NCBI RefSeq assembly: GCF_000153305.1
Contig: NZ_CH724107.1
Span: forward strand, 1,569,281 to 1,633,280
Reading direction: 5' to 3'
Source: Oceanicola granulosus HTCC2516
GTDB taxonomy: Bacteria > Pseudomonadota > Alphaproteobacteria > Rhodobacterales > Rhodobacteraceae
Length of the DNA: 64,000 nucleotides
Below, piece by piece: positions 1 to 8,157 of this stretch (the first letter of the stretch is position 1; every line of letters begins with the position of its first letter). The notes beneath the pieces were generated by a model. That model did not search any database and had not been told where the DNA came from. It worked only from the letters and a program-made list of their open reading frames with translations. The translations under genes were made by a program, and so were the position numbers.

Positions 1-18
1 CCGGCCCATGGCCCCGCG

Positions 19-1173
19 CTAGCGTGACACCCCCACCAGCGCGTCAGCGAACTCCTGCGGATCGAACGGCGCGAGGTCGTCAATCTGCTCGCCCACCCCG
101 ATGGCGTGGATCGGCAGGCCGAACCGGTCGGCCAGCGCCACGAGCACGCCGCCCTTGGCGGTGCCGTCGAGCTTGGTCATCACCAGGCCCGACACGTCGG
201 CGAGCTGCTGGAACGTCTTGACCTGGCTGAGGCCGTTCTGCCCCGTCGTGGCGTCGAGCACGAGCAGGGTGTTGTGCGGCGCATCCGGGTCCTTCTTGCG
301 GATCACGCGGACGATCTTGGCCAGCTCCTCCATCAGGTCGGCCCGATTCTGGAGCCGCCCGGCGGTGTCGATGAGCAGCAGGTCCGCCCCGTCGGCCTGC
401 GCCTTGCCCAGCGCGTCGAAGGCGAGGCTCGCCGGGTCGGACCCTTCCGGCGCGGTCAGCACCGGCACGCCGGCGCGCTCGCCCCAGACCTGGAGCTGCT
501 CGACGGCGGCGGCGCGGAAGGTGTCGCCGGCGGCGATCACCACGTTCTTGCCGGCGGCGCGGAACTGGCTGGCGAGCTTGCCGATGGTGGTCGTCTTGCC
601 CGAGCCGTTGACGCCGACGACGAGCACCACCTGCGGCCGGCTCGGGTAGAGCGGCAGCGGCCGCGCGACCGGCTCCATGATGCGCGCCACCTCGGCGGCG
701 AGCGCGCGCTTGATCTCCTCCGTCGAGACCCGCTTGCCGTAGAGGTCCTCGGCGATGTTGGCGGTGACGCGCACCGCCGTCTCGACGCCGAGGTCGGCGG
801 TGATGAGCAGCTCCTCCAGGCTCTCGAGCATCTCGTCGTCGAGCACCCGGCGCACCACCGGCGCGGCCGCCTCGCGGCCCATCAGCCGGCCGAGCAGGCC
901 CGGCCGCGCCGGGGCCTCGGCCTCGGGCTCCGGTTCGGGCTCGGGCGCGACGATCTCCTCGAGCGCCTCGGGCGGCAGCGGCTCGGGGCTCGAACGCGGG
1001 ATCACCGGCTCGGGATCGGCGGATGGCGGCTCGGGCGCGGCCGGGGGCGGCGCGGGCGCGGCGTCGGTCCCGGGCTCGGCGCTGCCGCCCTCCTCGACGA
1101 TCGCGTCGATCCCCTCCTCGATCTTCGAGGAGGAGTTGAACAGCCGGTCCTTCAGCTTCTTGAAAAACGCCAT
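19..1173 (-). CDS. ftsY: Signal recognition particle receptor FtsY
   Basis: GTPase that docks SRP-ribosome complexes at the inner membrane. The 384-residue protein has a basic amphipathic N-terminus (MAFFKKLKDRLF), an acidic Pro/Glu/Ala-rich A region at about residues 25-90, then the NG domain. G-motifs are clear: GVNGSGKT at 187-194, DTAGR at 269-273 and TKLDGTAKGG at 333-342. Length is normal for alphaproteobacterial FtsY. A GAGAGG ribosome-binding site precedes the ATG. It reads out of the window side toward base 1, with a REP-like hairpin just upstream, between it and the formate dehydrogenase subunit. Identity is secure. Confidence 0.97.
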   Translation of the reverse strand: MAFFKKLKDRLFNSSSKIEEGIDAIVEEGGSAEPGTDAAPAPPPAAPEPPSADPEPVIPRSSPEPLPPEALEEIVAPEPEPEPEAEAPARPGLLGRLMGREAAAPVVRRVLDDEMLESLEELLITADLGVETAVRVTANIAEDLYGKRVSTEEIKRALAAEVARIMEPVARPLPLYPSRPQVVLVVGVNGSGKTTTIGKLASQFRAAGKNVVIAAGDTFRAAAVEQLQVWGERAGVPVLTAPEGSDPASLAFDALGKAQADGADLLLIDTAGRLQNRADLMEELAKIVRVIRKKDPDAPHNTLLVLDATTGQNGLSQVKTFQQLADVSGLVMTKLDGTAKGGVLVALADRFGLPIHAIGVGEQIDDLAPFDPQEFADALVGVSR

Positions 1174-1235
1174 GGGCCTCTCACGCAGGTTTTCCCTGAC
1201 CTAACGCCGCGCCCGCCGATTTGCCAGTGGCCCCC

Positions 1236-1258
1236 GTAGGCCGGGCTTCAGCCCGGCC
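1236..1258. repeat. REP-like palindrome with GTAG, copy 1
   Basis: GTAG at 1236-1239 leads into a perfect hairpin with arms GGCCGGGC (1239-1246) and GCCCGGCC (1251-1258) and a TTCA loop. The same 23 bp recur exactly at 7063-7085. A GTAG (or GGAG) foot on a GC-rich imperfect or perfect hairpin is the known signature of REP elements mobilised by RAYT (TnpA-REP) proteins. It lies in the 90-bp gap between fdsB and ftsY, both on the minus strand, and could also act as a weak terminator, although no T-tract follows. Confidence 0.7.
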
Positions 1259-1263
1259 CTCCC

Positions 1264-2949
1264 TCAGATCTCGTCGCCGAAATGCTTCATCGTCAGCCGG
1301 ATCGGGTTGGGCGCCGCCTGCCCGAGGCCGCAGATCGAGGCGTCGGCGAGCACGTCGCACAGGTCCTCGAGCAGCGCGCGGTCCCAGCTCTCGGCCTGCA
1401 TCAGCTTCACCGCCTTCTCGCAGCCCACGCGGCAGGGCGTGCATTGCCCGCAGCTCTCCGCCTCGAAGAAGCGCAGCATGTTGAGCGCGGCGTCGCGGGC
1501 GCGGTCCTGGTCCGACAGCACCACGACCGCCGCGGAGCCGATGAAGGAGCCGTGGGGCTGGAGCGTGTCGAAGTCGAGCGGGATGTCGTCCATGTGCGCC
1601 GGCAGCAGGCCGGACGAAGGCCCGCCGGGCTGATAGGCCTTGAAGACGTGGCCCTCGGCCATGCCGCCGGCCGCGTCGATGACGTCGCGGATCGTCGAGC
1701 CGGCCGGCAACAGGTAGACGCCCGGCTCGGCCACGCGGCCCGAGACGGAATAGGAGCGCAGGCCCTTGCGGCCGTTCTTCTCGGTGGCCGACAGCACCTC
1801 CGGCCCCTCGCGGCAGATGCGCGCGACCCAGTGCAGGGTCTCGATGTTGTGCACCAGGGTCGGGCGGCCGAAGACACCGACCTGCGCGACGTAGGGGGGG
1901 CGGTGGCGCGGGATGCCGCGGTTGCCCTCGATCGACTCGATCATCGCGCTCTCTTCGCCGCAGATGTAGGCCCCCGCGCCCCGGCGCAGCTCCACGTAGC
2001 CCGGCGCGATCAGCCCCGCCGCCTCGAGCGCCGCCAACTCGCGGCGCAGGATCTCGAGCACGGCGGGATATTCGTCGCGCATGTAGAGGAACACGCGCTC
2101 GGCCTCGACGGCCCAAGCGGCGATCAGCATACCCTCGAGGAACAGGTGCGGCGTGCGCTCGAGGTAGTGGCGGTCCTTGAAAGTGCCCGGCTCGCCCTCG
2201 TCGCCGTTGACGGCGAGGTAGCGCGGGCCGGGATTGGCGCGCACGAAGCCCCACTTCCGCCCCGAGGGGAACCCCGCCCCGCCGAGCCCGCGCAGGCCGG
2301 CGGCGAGCACCGTCTCCTGCACCGCCTCCCAGTCGCCGCCCTCGCGCAGCCGCTCGAGCGCGGAGTAGCCGCCGGCGGCGCGGTAGGTACCGAAGGCCTC
2401 GTAGTCGGGGATCACCGGGTGCGTCTCGCCGGCTTCGACGGCGGCGCGGGCGGTCTCGGGGGTGGCGTGGTCGATGTGGCGGTGGCCGAGCTCGAGCACC
2501 GGCGCGGTGTCGCAGCGGCCCATGCAGGGCGCGCGCAACACCCGCACCTCGGCCGGGTCCAGCCCCTCCTCCAGGGCCGCAAGCAGCGCCTCGGCCCCGG
2601 CGAGCTCGCACGACAGCGATTCGCAGACCCGGATGGTCAGCGCGGGCGGCGGCAGCTCGTCTTCCTTCACCAGATCGAAGTGCGCGTAGAACGACGCCAC
2701 CTCCCAGACCTCGGCCTGCCCGACGCGCAGCTCCTCGGCGAGGGCGCGCAGGTGGGCGGCGGAGAGGTAGCCGTAGCGGTCCTGCACGAGGTGCAGGTAC
2801 TCGATCAGCAGGTCGCGGCGGCGCGGGCCGGGGCCGAGCAACGCGCGGACCTCCTCCAGCGCGGCGTCGTCGAGCTGGCGGCCTTTCGGCGTGCGCCGGC
2901 CCTTGCCCCGCCCGGATTTCCAGACACCGTCCCTGTTGTCGAGCGCCAT
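1264..2949 (-). CDS. fdsB: NAD-dependent formate dehydrogenase, fused gamma-beta (FdsG-FdsB) subunit
   Basis: Diaphorase module that passes electrons from a molybdenum formate dehydrogenase alpha subunit to NAD+. The N-terminal half is NuoE/FdsG-like with a thioredoxin-fold [2Fe-2S] site (C109, C114, C142, C146). The C-terminal half is NuoF/FdsB-like: glycine-rich nucleotide site LRGLGGAGFPSG at 219-230, NGDEGEPGTFKDRH at 248-261, CGEES at 330-334, and the N3 [4Fe-4S] ligands C500, C503, C506 plus C540 in SICGLGQAAPNP. That last motif and its spacing fit FdsB rather than complex I NuoF. At 561 residues it has the size of the natural fusion. No alpha subunit, fdhD or fdsD lies beside it: ftsY is downstream and the divergent alkB-like gene upstream. 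A fused diaphorase of another dehydrogenase is the alternative. Confidence 0.85.
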   Translation of the reverse strand: MALDNRDGVWKSGRGKGRRTPKGRQLDDAALEEVRALLGPGPRRRDLLIEYLHLVQDRYGYLSAAHLRALAEELRVGQAEVWEVASFYAHFDLVKEDELPPPALTIRVCESLSCELAGAEALLAALEEGLDPAEVRVLRAPCMGRCDTAPVLELGHRHIDHATPETARAAVEAGETHPVIPDYEAFGTYRAAGGYSALERLREGGDWEAVQETVLAAGLRGLGGAGFPSGRKWGFVRANPGPRYLAVNGDEGEPGTFKDRHYLERTPHLFLEGMLIAAWAVEAERVFLYMRDEYPAVLEILRRELAALEAAGLIAPGYVELRRGAGAYICGEESAMIESIEGNRGIPRHRPPYVAQVGVFGRPTLVHNIETLHWVARICREGPEVLSATEKNGRKGLRSYSVSGRVAEPGVYLLPAGSTIRDVIDAAGGMAEGHVFKAYQPGGPSSGLLPAHMDDIPLDFDTLQPHGSFIGSAAVVVLSDQDRARDAALNMLRFFEAESCGQCTPCRVGCEKAVKLMQAESWDRALLEDLCDVLADASICGLGQAAPNPIRLTMKHFGDEI

Positions 2950-3098
2950 CGCCGCCCCTCCCTGGTTCGCCTCGCGACCCTACCGACGCGCCGGCGGGCG
3001 GACCACGCGAAAACGACGCACGGGCGCACGGGCGCGAAATCGTGCGGGCGCGGATCGGCACCCGAGACCGCCGAAGGGAAACGTGCTAGCGACGACAC

Positions 3099-4151
3099 AT
3101 GCGCTCGCCGATGCCCGTCTTCGCCCTCGTCACCCTGCTGCCGCTGCCGCTGATCGCGCTCGCCGCGACGGTGGGCGGCGCGGTCTCGGCGCTGGCGCTG
3201 GCCTACATGACGCTGATCGCCGCCGCGCTCGACGAGCTGGTGGCGCTGGCGCTGCCCGAGGCGGAGGACAGGGCGGAGTTCCCGGCCGCCGACGGGCTGT
3301 CGGTGGCGCTCGCGCTCGGGCACTTCGCGCTGCTGGCGCTGGCGGTGGCGGCGCTGGCGGGGGACTGGCTGGGGGCGGCCGAGAAGCTGGCGCTGTTCGG
3401 CGCGGCGGGGCTGTTCTTCGGACAGCTCTCCAACGCCAACGCCCACGAGCTGATCCACCGGCCCGGCCGCCGGCTGCGCGGGCTTGGGCGCTGGGTCTAC
3501 ATCTCGCTGCTGTTCGGCCACCACGCCTCGGCACATCCGCTGGTCCACCATGTCCGCGTCGCGACCCGCGCCGATCCCAACTCGGCGCGTCCCGGCGAGG
3601 GTTACTACCGCTTCGCCGCCCGCGCCTGGCGCGGCTCGTTCCGCGAGGGGCTGCGGGCCGAGACGGCGCGGCTGGAGCGGGCCGGCCGGCCGCGCTGGCG
3701 GCATCCCTACCTCGTCTACGGCGCCGGCGCGGCGGCCTGCCTCGCGGCGGCGGCGCTCCTCGGCGGCTGGCCGGGGCTGGCGGCGCTGCTGAGCTTGGCC
3801 CTGTTCGCGCAGAGCCAGCTGCTGCTGTCGGACTACGTGCAGCATTACGGCCTCACCCGGGCCACCGGGCCGAACGGCAGGCCCGAGCCCGTCGCCGCGC
3901 GCCACAGCTGGAACGCGCCGCACTGGTTCACCTCGGCCCTGATGCTCAACGCGCCCCGCCACTCCGACCACCACGCCCACCCCGCGCGCCCGTTCCCGGC
4001 GCTGCGGCTGGCGCCGGAGGCGCCGATGCTGCCGCGCAGCCTGCCGGTGATGGCGGTGCTGGCGCTGTCGCCGCCGCACTGGCGCCGGGTGATGGACCCG
4101 CGCGCCGCCCGCTGGCGCGCCGCCCGCCCGGCCGACCTCGCGGCCGAGTGA
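3099..4151 (+). CDS. alkB: AlkB-type alkane 1-monooxygenase / membrane diiron hydroxylase
   Basis: Integral-membrane non-haem diiron hydroxylase of the alkane monooxygenase family, expected to hydroxylate terminal methyl groups with electrons from rubredoxin or ferredoxin. All histidine boxes are visible: HELIH at 116-120, FGHHASAHPLVHH at 139-151 followed by VATRADPNSAR, DYVQHYGL at 245-252, and NAPRHSDHHAHP at 285-296. The last two match the AlkB signatures NYxEHYGL and LQRHSDHHA. Several hydrophobic segments surround them. At 350 residues it is shorter than classical AlkB (about 400). No rubredoxin gene is adjacent. Substrate could be an alkane, a fatty acid or another lipid; it is divergent from fdsB. 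Confidence 0.82.
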   Translation: MRSPMPVFALVTLLPLPLIALAATVGGAVSALALAYMTLIAAALDELVALALPEAEDRAEFPAADGLSVALALGHFALLALAVAALAGDWLGAAEKLALFGAAGLFFGQLSNANAHELIHRPGRRLRGLGRWVYISLLFGHHASAHPLVHHVRVATRADPNSARPGEGYYRFAARAWRGSFREGLRAETARLERAGRPRWRHPYLVYGAGAAACLAAAALLGGWPGLAALLSLALFAQSQLLLSDYVQHYGLTRATGPNGRPEPVAARHSWNAPHWFTSALMLNAPRHSDHHAHPARPFPALRLAPEAPMLPRSLPVMAVLALSPPHWRRVMDPRAARWRAARPADLAAE

Positions 4152-4198
4152 TCGCGCCCCACTGGCGAGCGGCACGCGCTTGCGGCACTCTCGCGGCC

Positions 4199-4591
4199 AT
4201 GCGCATCCTCGCCCTGCCCCTCGCCCTCGTCCTCGCCACGCCGCTCGCCGCGGACGAGCCCCTCACGCCGGACGAGTTCTCCCGCCACGTCGCCGGACGC
4301 ACCCTCACCTACATGCTCGACGGCGTCCCCTACGGCATCGAGCGCTACATGGACGACCGCCGCGTCATCTGGTCGTTCCTCGACGGGCAGTGCGCCATGG
4401 GGCGGTGGTACGGCGAGGGCAGCTTCATCTGCTTCGCCTACGACACCGACCCGGACGATCCGCAATGTTGGGAGATGTACCGCGAGGATGGCCGGCTGCG
4501 GACGGTGTACCGCACCGAGCCCGACCGCAGCCTGCTCTACGAGGCGCGGGAGGGTGACGAGGACCTGATCTGCGAGAATTTCGGCACCTGA
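4199..4591 (+). CDS. Small secreted Cys-containing protein, unknown function
   Basis: A 130-residue protein with a clear Sec signal peptide ([21 protein letters not shown], cleavage expected after the Ala-Asp junction region). The mature part is acidic and holds four cysteines (in DGQC, FIC, PQC and LIC contexts), which may form two disulfides in the periplasm. Trp, Tyr and Gly are common, suggesting a small beta-rich fold. The start was set at the ATG directly before the signal peptide; the reading frame is open far upstream, but that part overlaps alkB. It sits between alkB and the scoA promoter on the same strand. I do not recognise the family. Confidence 0.75.
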   Translation: MRILALPLALVLATPLAADEPLTPDEFSRHVAGRTLTYMLDGVPYGIERYMDDRRVIWSFLDGQCAMGRWYGEGSFICFAYDTDPDDPQCWEMYREDGRLRTVYRTEPDRSLLYEAREGDEDLICENFGT

Positions 4592-4620
4592 GCCGCCGCC
4601 CGCGCGGCGCGGCGCCCGCG

Positions 4621-4649
4621 TTGACAGGATGCTGCAGGCGCGGCATGAA
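4621..4649 (+). promoter_or_regulatory. Candidate sigma-70 promoter for scoA
   Basis: A perfect -35 box TTGACA at 4621-4626 is followed by 17 bp and a poor -10 CATGAA at 4644-4649. It lies 31 bp upstream of the scoA ATG, in the only non-coding gap before the sco operon. The strong -35 and correct spacing support it; the weak -10 suggests activator dependence or a chance match. Confidence 0.35.
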
Positions 4650-4679
4650 CGTGCGACCCAGATACGAGGAGCTGTCGCC

Positions 4680-5384
4680 ATGCAGAAGGTCTACCCCAAC
4701 GCCACGGCCGCACTCGAGGGCCTTCTGCACGACGGCATGACCATCGCGGCCGGCGGTTTCGGCCTCTGCGGCATTCCCGAGCTGCTGATCCAGGCGCTCG
4801 TCGACAGCGGCGTGAAAGATCTCACCGTGGCCTCCAACAACGCCGGCGTGGACGATTTCGGCCTCGGGCTGCTGCTGCAGACGCGCCAGATCAGGAAGAT
4901 GATGTCGTCCTACGTCGGCGAGAACGCCGAGTTCATGCGCCAGTACCTCTCGGGCGAGCTCGAGCTCGAGTTTAATCCGCAGGGCACGCTCGCCGAGCGG
5001 ATGCGCGCGGGCGGCGCGGGCATCGCGGGCTTCTACACCAAGACCGGCGTCGGCACGCAGATCGCCGAGGGCAAGGAAGTGAAGTCCTTCGACGGCGAGG
5101 ACTACATCCTCGAGCGCGGCATCTTCGCCGACCTCTCCATCGTCAAGGCGTGGAAGGCCGACGAGACCGGCAACGCCGTGTTCCGCAAGACCGCGCGCAA
5201 CTTCAACCCGCCCGCCGCGATGTGCGGCCGGGTCTGCGTGATGGAGGTCGAGGAGATCGTCCCCGCCGGCAGCCTCGAGCCCGACCACATCCACCTCCCC
5301 GGGATCTACGTGCACCGCCTGATCCAGGGCGACCACGAGAAGCGTATCGAGCAGCGCACCGTGCGCAAGGCCGAGACCGCCTGA
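4680..5384 (+). CDS. scoA: 3-oxoacid (succinyl-CoA:acetoacetate) CoA-transferase subunit A
   Basis: Alpha subunit of the enzyme that moves CoA from succinyl-CoA to acetoacetate, linking ketone bodies and polyhydroxybutyrate breakdown to the TCA cycle. The 234 residues carry the CoA-transferase I glycine motif [10 protein letters not shown] at 25-34 and the conserved [14 protein letters not shown] segment. Start at 4680 is supported by the GAGGAG ribosome-binding site about 7 bases upstream and by the usual MQKVYPNA N-terminus. Its partner scoB is not adjacent but lies beyond a LOV histidine kinase gene that begins only 8 bases after this stop, so the three genes look co-transcribed. Confidence 0.95.
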   Translation: MQKVYPNATAALEGLLHDGMTIAAGGFGLCGIPELLIQALVDSGVKDLTVASNNAGVDDFGLGLLLQTRQIRKMMSSYVGENAEFMRQYLSGELELEFNPQGTLAERMRAGGAGIAGFYTKTGVGTQIAEGKEVKSFDGEDYILERGIFADLSIVKAWKADETGNAVFRKTARNFNPPAAMCGRVCVMEVEEIVPAGSLEPDHIHLPGIYVHRLIQGDHEKRIEQRTVRKAETA

Positions 5385-5392
5385 AGGATTCG

Positions 5393-6418
5393 ATGGACCG
5401 CAAGACCTCCCCACCCCCGGGCGACCTGAGCGACGCCGACGCCGTCGCCATCTTCTCGGCGAGCCAGGTCGCGATGGTGCTGACCAACCCGCAGCTCGAC
5501 GACAACCCGATCGTCTACGTCAACCGCGCCTTCGAGGAGCTGACGGGCTACGTCTCGCACATGGCGGTGGGGCGCAATTGCCGGTTCCTGCAGGGCGAGA
5601 AGACCCGCAAGGCCGACGTCGCGCGGCTGCGCGAGGCGGTCGCGACGGGCGAGGACGTCAGCCTCGAGATCCTGAACTACCGCGCGAATGGCGAGCCCTT
5701 CACCAACGCGCTGCTGATCTCGCCGATCCTCGACAGCGAGACCGGCGAGGCGACGCTGTTCCTAGGCCTGCAGCGCGAGATCGACGGCGAATCGAGGCAC
5801 AGCCAGTCGCACCAGCTCGACGAGCTGGTCACCGAGATCCAGCACCGGGTGAAGAACCACCTGTCGATGGTCATCGGCCTGATCCGGATGCAGGCGCGCG
5901 ACGCCGTCGACGGCGACGCGTTCCAGAACATCGCCCGCCGGGTCGAGAGCCTGCAGCTGCTCTACGAGGAAATGGTCGCCAGCCGCACCCGGACCAACGG
6001 CGACGAGATCCAGCTCGGCGCCTATCTGGGCCGCGTCGCCAACGCCATCGCCCACCTCGACGGCCGCCCCGGCGTGCGCATGAACATCGACGTGCCGCCG
6101 CTGATGATGGAGACGGAGAAGGCCGTGCAGATCGGCCTGATCGTCTCGGAGGTGCTGACCAACGCGATGCAGCACGCCTTCGCCGACCAGCAGACCGGCC
6201 TCGTCGAGCTGATGGTCTTCCAGACCAACGACGGCGGCGTGCGCGCGATCATCTCCGACGACGGCCAGGGCATTCCCGAGGATGTCGCCTGGCCCGGCAA
6301 GAAGAGCCTGGGCGGACGGCTCGTCGGCGGCCTCTGCGCCGGCCTCGGCGCATCGCTCCACGTCGCCCGCGGCAAGGTCGGCACCACCATCACCCTAGAC
6401 GTGCCGAACGCGCGTTAA
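5393..6418 (+). CDS. LOV-domain blue-light sensor histidine kinase (HisKA_2/HWE type)
   Basis: Soluble 341-residue sensor kinase. Residues about 20-130 form a LOV-type PAS domain: GRNCRFLQG at 60-68 contains the flavin-adduct cysteine C63, NYRANGEPF at 95-103 is the typical core strand, and FLGLQREI supplies the glutamine Q127 that rotates on photoactivation. A linker helix leads to the phosphoacceptor box EIQHRVKNHL with H151, then a HATPase with SEVLTNAMQHAF (N box) and ISDDGQGIPE (G1). This is the layout of short alphaproteobacterial LOV-HKs such as Erythrobacter EL346. There is no transmembrane segment and no adjacent response regulator. AAGGA ribosome-binding site lies 4 bases before the ATG. 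It is sandwiched between scoA and scoB. Confidence 0.92.
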   Translation: MDRKTSPPPGDLSDADAVAIFSASQVAMVLTNPQLDDNPIVYVNRAFEELTGYVSHMAVGRNCRFLQGEKTRKADVARLREAVATGEDVSLEILNYRANGEPFTNALLISPILDSETGEATLFLGLQREIDGESRHSQSHQLDELVTEIQHRVKNHLSMVIGLIRMQARDAVDGDAFQNIARRVESLQLLYEEMVASRTRTNGDEIQLGAYLGRVANAIAHLDGRPGVRMNIDVPPLMMETEKAVQIGLIVSEVLTNAMQHAFADQQTGLVELMVFQTNDGGVRAIISDDGQGIPEDVAWPGKKSLGGRLVGGLCAGLGASLHVARGKVGTTITLDVPNAR

Positions 6419-6436
6419 GTCAAGGAGTTCAGCAGC

Positions 6437-7066
6437 ATGCCCTGGGATCGCAACGAGATGGCCGCGCGCGCGGCGCAGGAGCTGGAGGACGGCACCTATG
6501 TCAACCTCGGCATCGGCATCCCCACCCTCGTGCCGAACTACATCCCCGAGGGCGTCCACGTCACGCTGCAGTCGGAGAACGGGATGCTCGGGATGGGGCC
6601 GTTCCCGACCGAGGACGCGGTCGATCCCGACCTGATCAACGCCGGCAAGCAGACCATCACCGAACTGCCCCACACCTCCTACTTCGACAGCGCCACCAGC
6701 TTCGGCATGATTCGCGGCGGCAAGATCGCCATGGCGATCCTCGGCGCCATGGAAGTGGCCGAGAACGGCGACCTGGCGAACTGGATGATCCCGGGCAAGC
6801 TGGTCAAGGGCATGGGAGGCGCGATGGACCTCGTCGCGGGCGTGCGGCGGGTGATCGTGGTCATGGACCACCAGAACAAGGCCGGCGAGAGCAAGCTGCT
6901 CAAGGCCTGCACCCTGCCGCTGACCGGCACCGGCGTGGTCGACCGCATCATCACCAACCTCGGCGTGCTCGACGTGGTCGAGGGCGGGCTGAAGATCGTC
7001 GTATGCGCCCCCGGCGTCAGCGAGGACGACATCCGCGCCGCCACCGAGGCCACCATCGTCCCGTAG
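6437..7066 (+). CDS. scoB: 3-oxoacid CoA-transferase subunit B
   Basis: Beta subunit of succinyl-CoA:3-ketoacid CoA-transferase. The 209 residues include the conserved [13 protein letters not shown] segment and the active-site glutamate E47 in [11 protein letters not shown], which forms the glutamyl-CoA thioester. The preceding AAGGAG (6421-6426) is a good ribosome-binding site. It follows the LOV kinase by 18 bases. The TAG stop codon lies inside the GTAG foot of the second REP-like hairpin, so the repeat abuts and supplies the end of this gene. Confidence 0.95.
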   Translation: MPWDRNEMAARAAQELEDGTYVNLGIGIPTLVPNYIPEGVHVTLQSENGMLGMGPFPTEDAVDPDLINAGKQTITELPHTSYFDSATSFGMIRGGKIAMAILGAMEVAENGDLANWMIPGKLVKGMGGAMDLVAGVRRVIVVMDHQNKAGESKLLKACTLPLTGTGVVDRIITNLGVLDVVEGGLKIVVCAPGVSEDDIRAATEATIVP

Positions 7067-7085
7067 GCCGGGCTTCAGCCCGGCC
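7063..7085. repeat. REP-like palindrome with GTAG, copy 2
   Basis: Exact copy of the element at 1236-1258: GTAG at 7063-7066, arms GGCCGGGC (7066-7073) and GCCCGGCC (7078-7085), TTCA loop. The TAG at 7064-7066 is the scoB stop. It may protect the sco mRNA 3' end or act as a partial terminator before the next gene. Confidence 0.7.
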
Positions 7086-7166
7086 CACCTCGCCCGCCGC
7101 AATACCGTTTCCATTTCCGCAACAGCGCCATCATCTCGCCGTATTCCGTCTCTAATCCGGCAGGCA

Positions 7167-8153
7167 ATGGCAACGACCGCTCCCCTCCCCCCGGCGCCCG
7201 CCGCCGAGCCTCGCCGCTGGCGCGACATCGCGCTGCTCGCGGGGCTCTTCGCGCTCGTCCTCGGCGGGCTCGCCAGCCTCGCGCTGGCGACGGGCTGGGC
7301 CGAGACGAAGGCGCAGCTGATGAAGCTGGGCCTGCCGCAGGTCGCGGCGCTGCTGGCGCTGTCGCTGGCGAACTACCTCGCGCGGGGCCTGCGCTGGCAC
7401 CTCTTCGCCCGCCGCCTCGGCCTCGCCACGACGCTGGCGCAGAACCTGCGCCACTTTCTCGGCGGCTTCGCCATGTCGGTGACGCCGGGCCGGGTGGGCG
7501 AGCTGATCCGGATGCGCTGGCTGCGCCGGGAGACCGGCTGGGCGCTCGAGCGGACCGCGCCGCTGGCGCTGCTCGACCGGGCCGGCGATCTCGCCGCGAT
7601 GGCGGTGCTGCTGGCGCTGGCCGTGGCGCTCGCCTCGTCGGGCATCGCCTTCGCCCTGCCCGTCGCCGCGCTGGCCCTCGTCGCCGCCGTCGCCGCCACC
7701 CGTCCGCGCCTGCTCGCGGGGCTGACCACCCTCGCCTGGCGCGTCACCGGCTTCGCGCCGCGACCGATGGCGCGCCTGCGCGCCGCCGCGCGCTCGCTCG
7801 CGGCCTTCTCGAGCCTGCCCGTCGCCGCCACCGCGCTCGGGCTCGGCCTGCTCGGCTGGGCGGCGGAGGGGGTGGCGTTCCACCTGCTCCTCGGCTGGCT
7901 CGGCGCCGACATCGGGCTGGCCAAGGCGATGGCGATCTTCACCTTCTCGACCCTCGCCGGCGGCCTCACCGGCGCGCCCGGCGGCGTCGGCGGCGCCGAG
8001 GCCGCGATGGTCGCACTGCTCGCCATCGAGGGCATCCCGCTCGACGTCTCCGTTCCGGCCACCGCGATCATCCGCGTCACCACGCTCTGGTTCGCGATCG
8101 GCGTCGGCCTCGCGGTCTTCCCGCTCGCCGAGCGGCGCTCGCTGGGGCGCTAG
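7167..8153 (+). CDS. Lysylphosphatidylglycerol-synthase-TM/UPF0104-like membrane protein, possible lipid flippase
   Basis: Polytopic 328-residue membrane protein with about eight hydrophobic helices. The C-terminal segment [21 protein letters not shown] matches the PGG-G-E signature of the UPF0104/AglD-like family, the membrane half of lysylphosphatidylglycerol synthetase, several members of which move or process isoprenoid lipids. No tRNA-dependent transferase domain is present. The gene is followed after 4 bases by the DprE1-like gene and then the DprE2-like gene, so the context suggests a role in handling a polyprenyl-phosphate sugar; this is inference. Start at the ATG 7167, 19 bases after the sequence TCTCTAATCC; no strong Shine-Dalgarno is evident. 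Confidence 0.78.
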   Translation: MATTAPLPPAPAAEPRRWRDIALLAGLFALVLGGLASLALATGWAETKAQLMKLGLPQVAALLALSLANYLARGLRWHLFARRLGLATTLAQNLRHFLGGFAMSVTPGRVGELIRMRWLRRETGWALERTAPLALLDRAGDLAAMAVLLALAVALASSGIAFALPVAALALVAAVAATRPRLLAGLTTLAWRVTGFAPRPMARLRAAARSLAAFSSLPVAATALGLGLLGWAAEGVAFHLLLGWLGADIGLAKAMAIFTFSTLAGGLTGAPGGVGGAEAAMVALLAIEGIPLDVSVPATAIIRVTTLWFAIGVGLAVFPLAERRSLGR

Positions 8154-8157
8154 GGAC

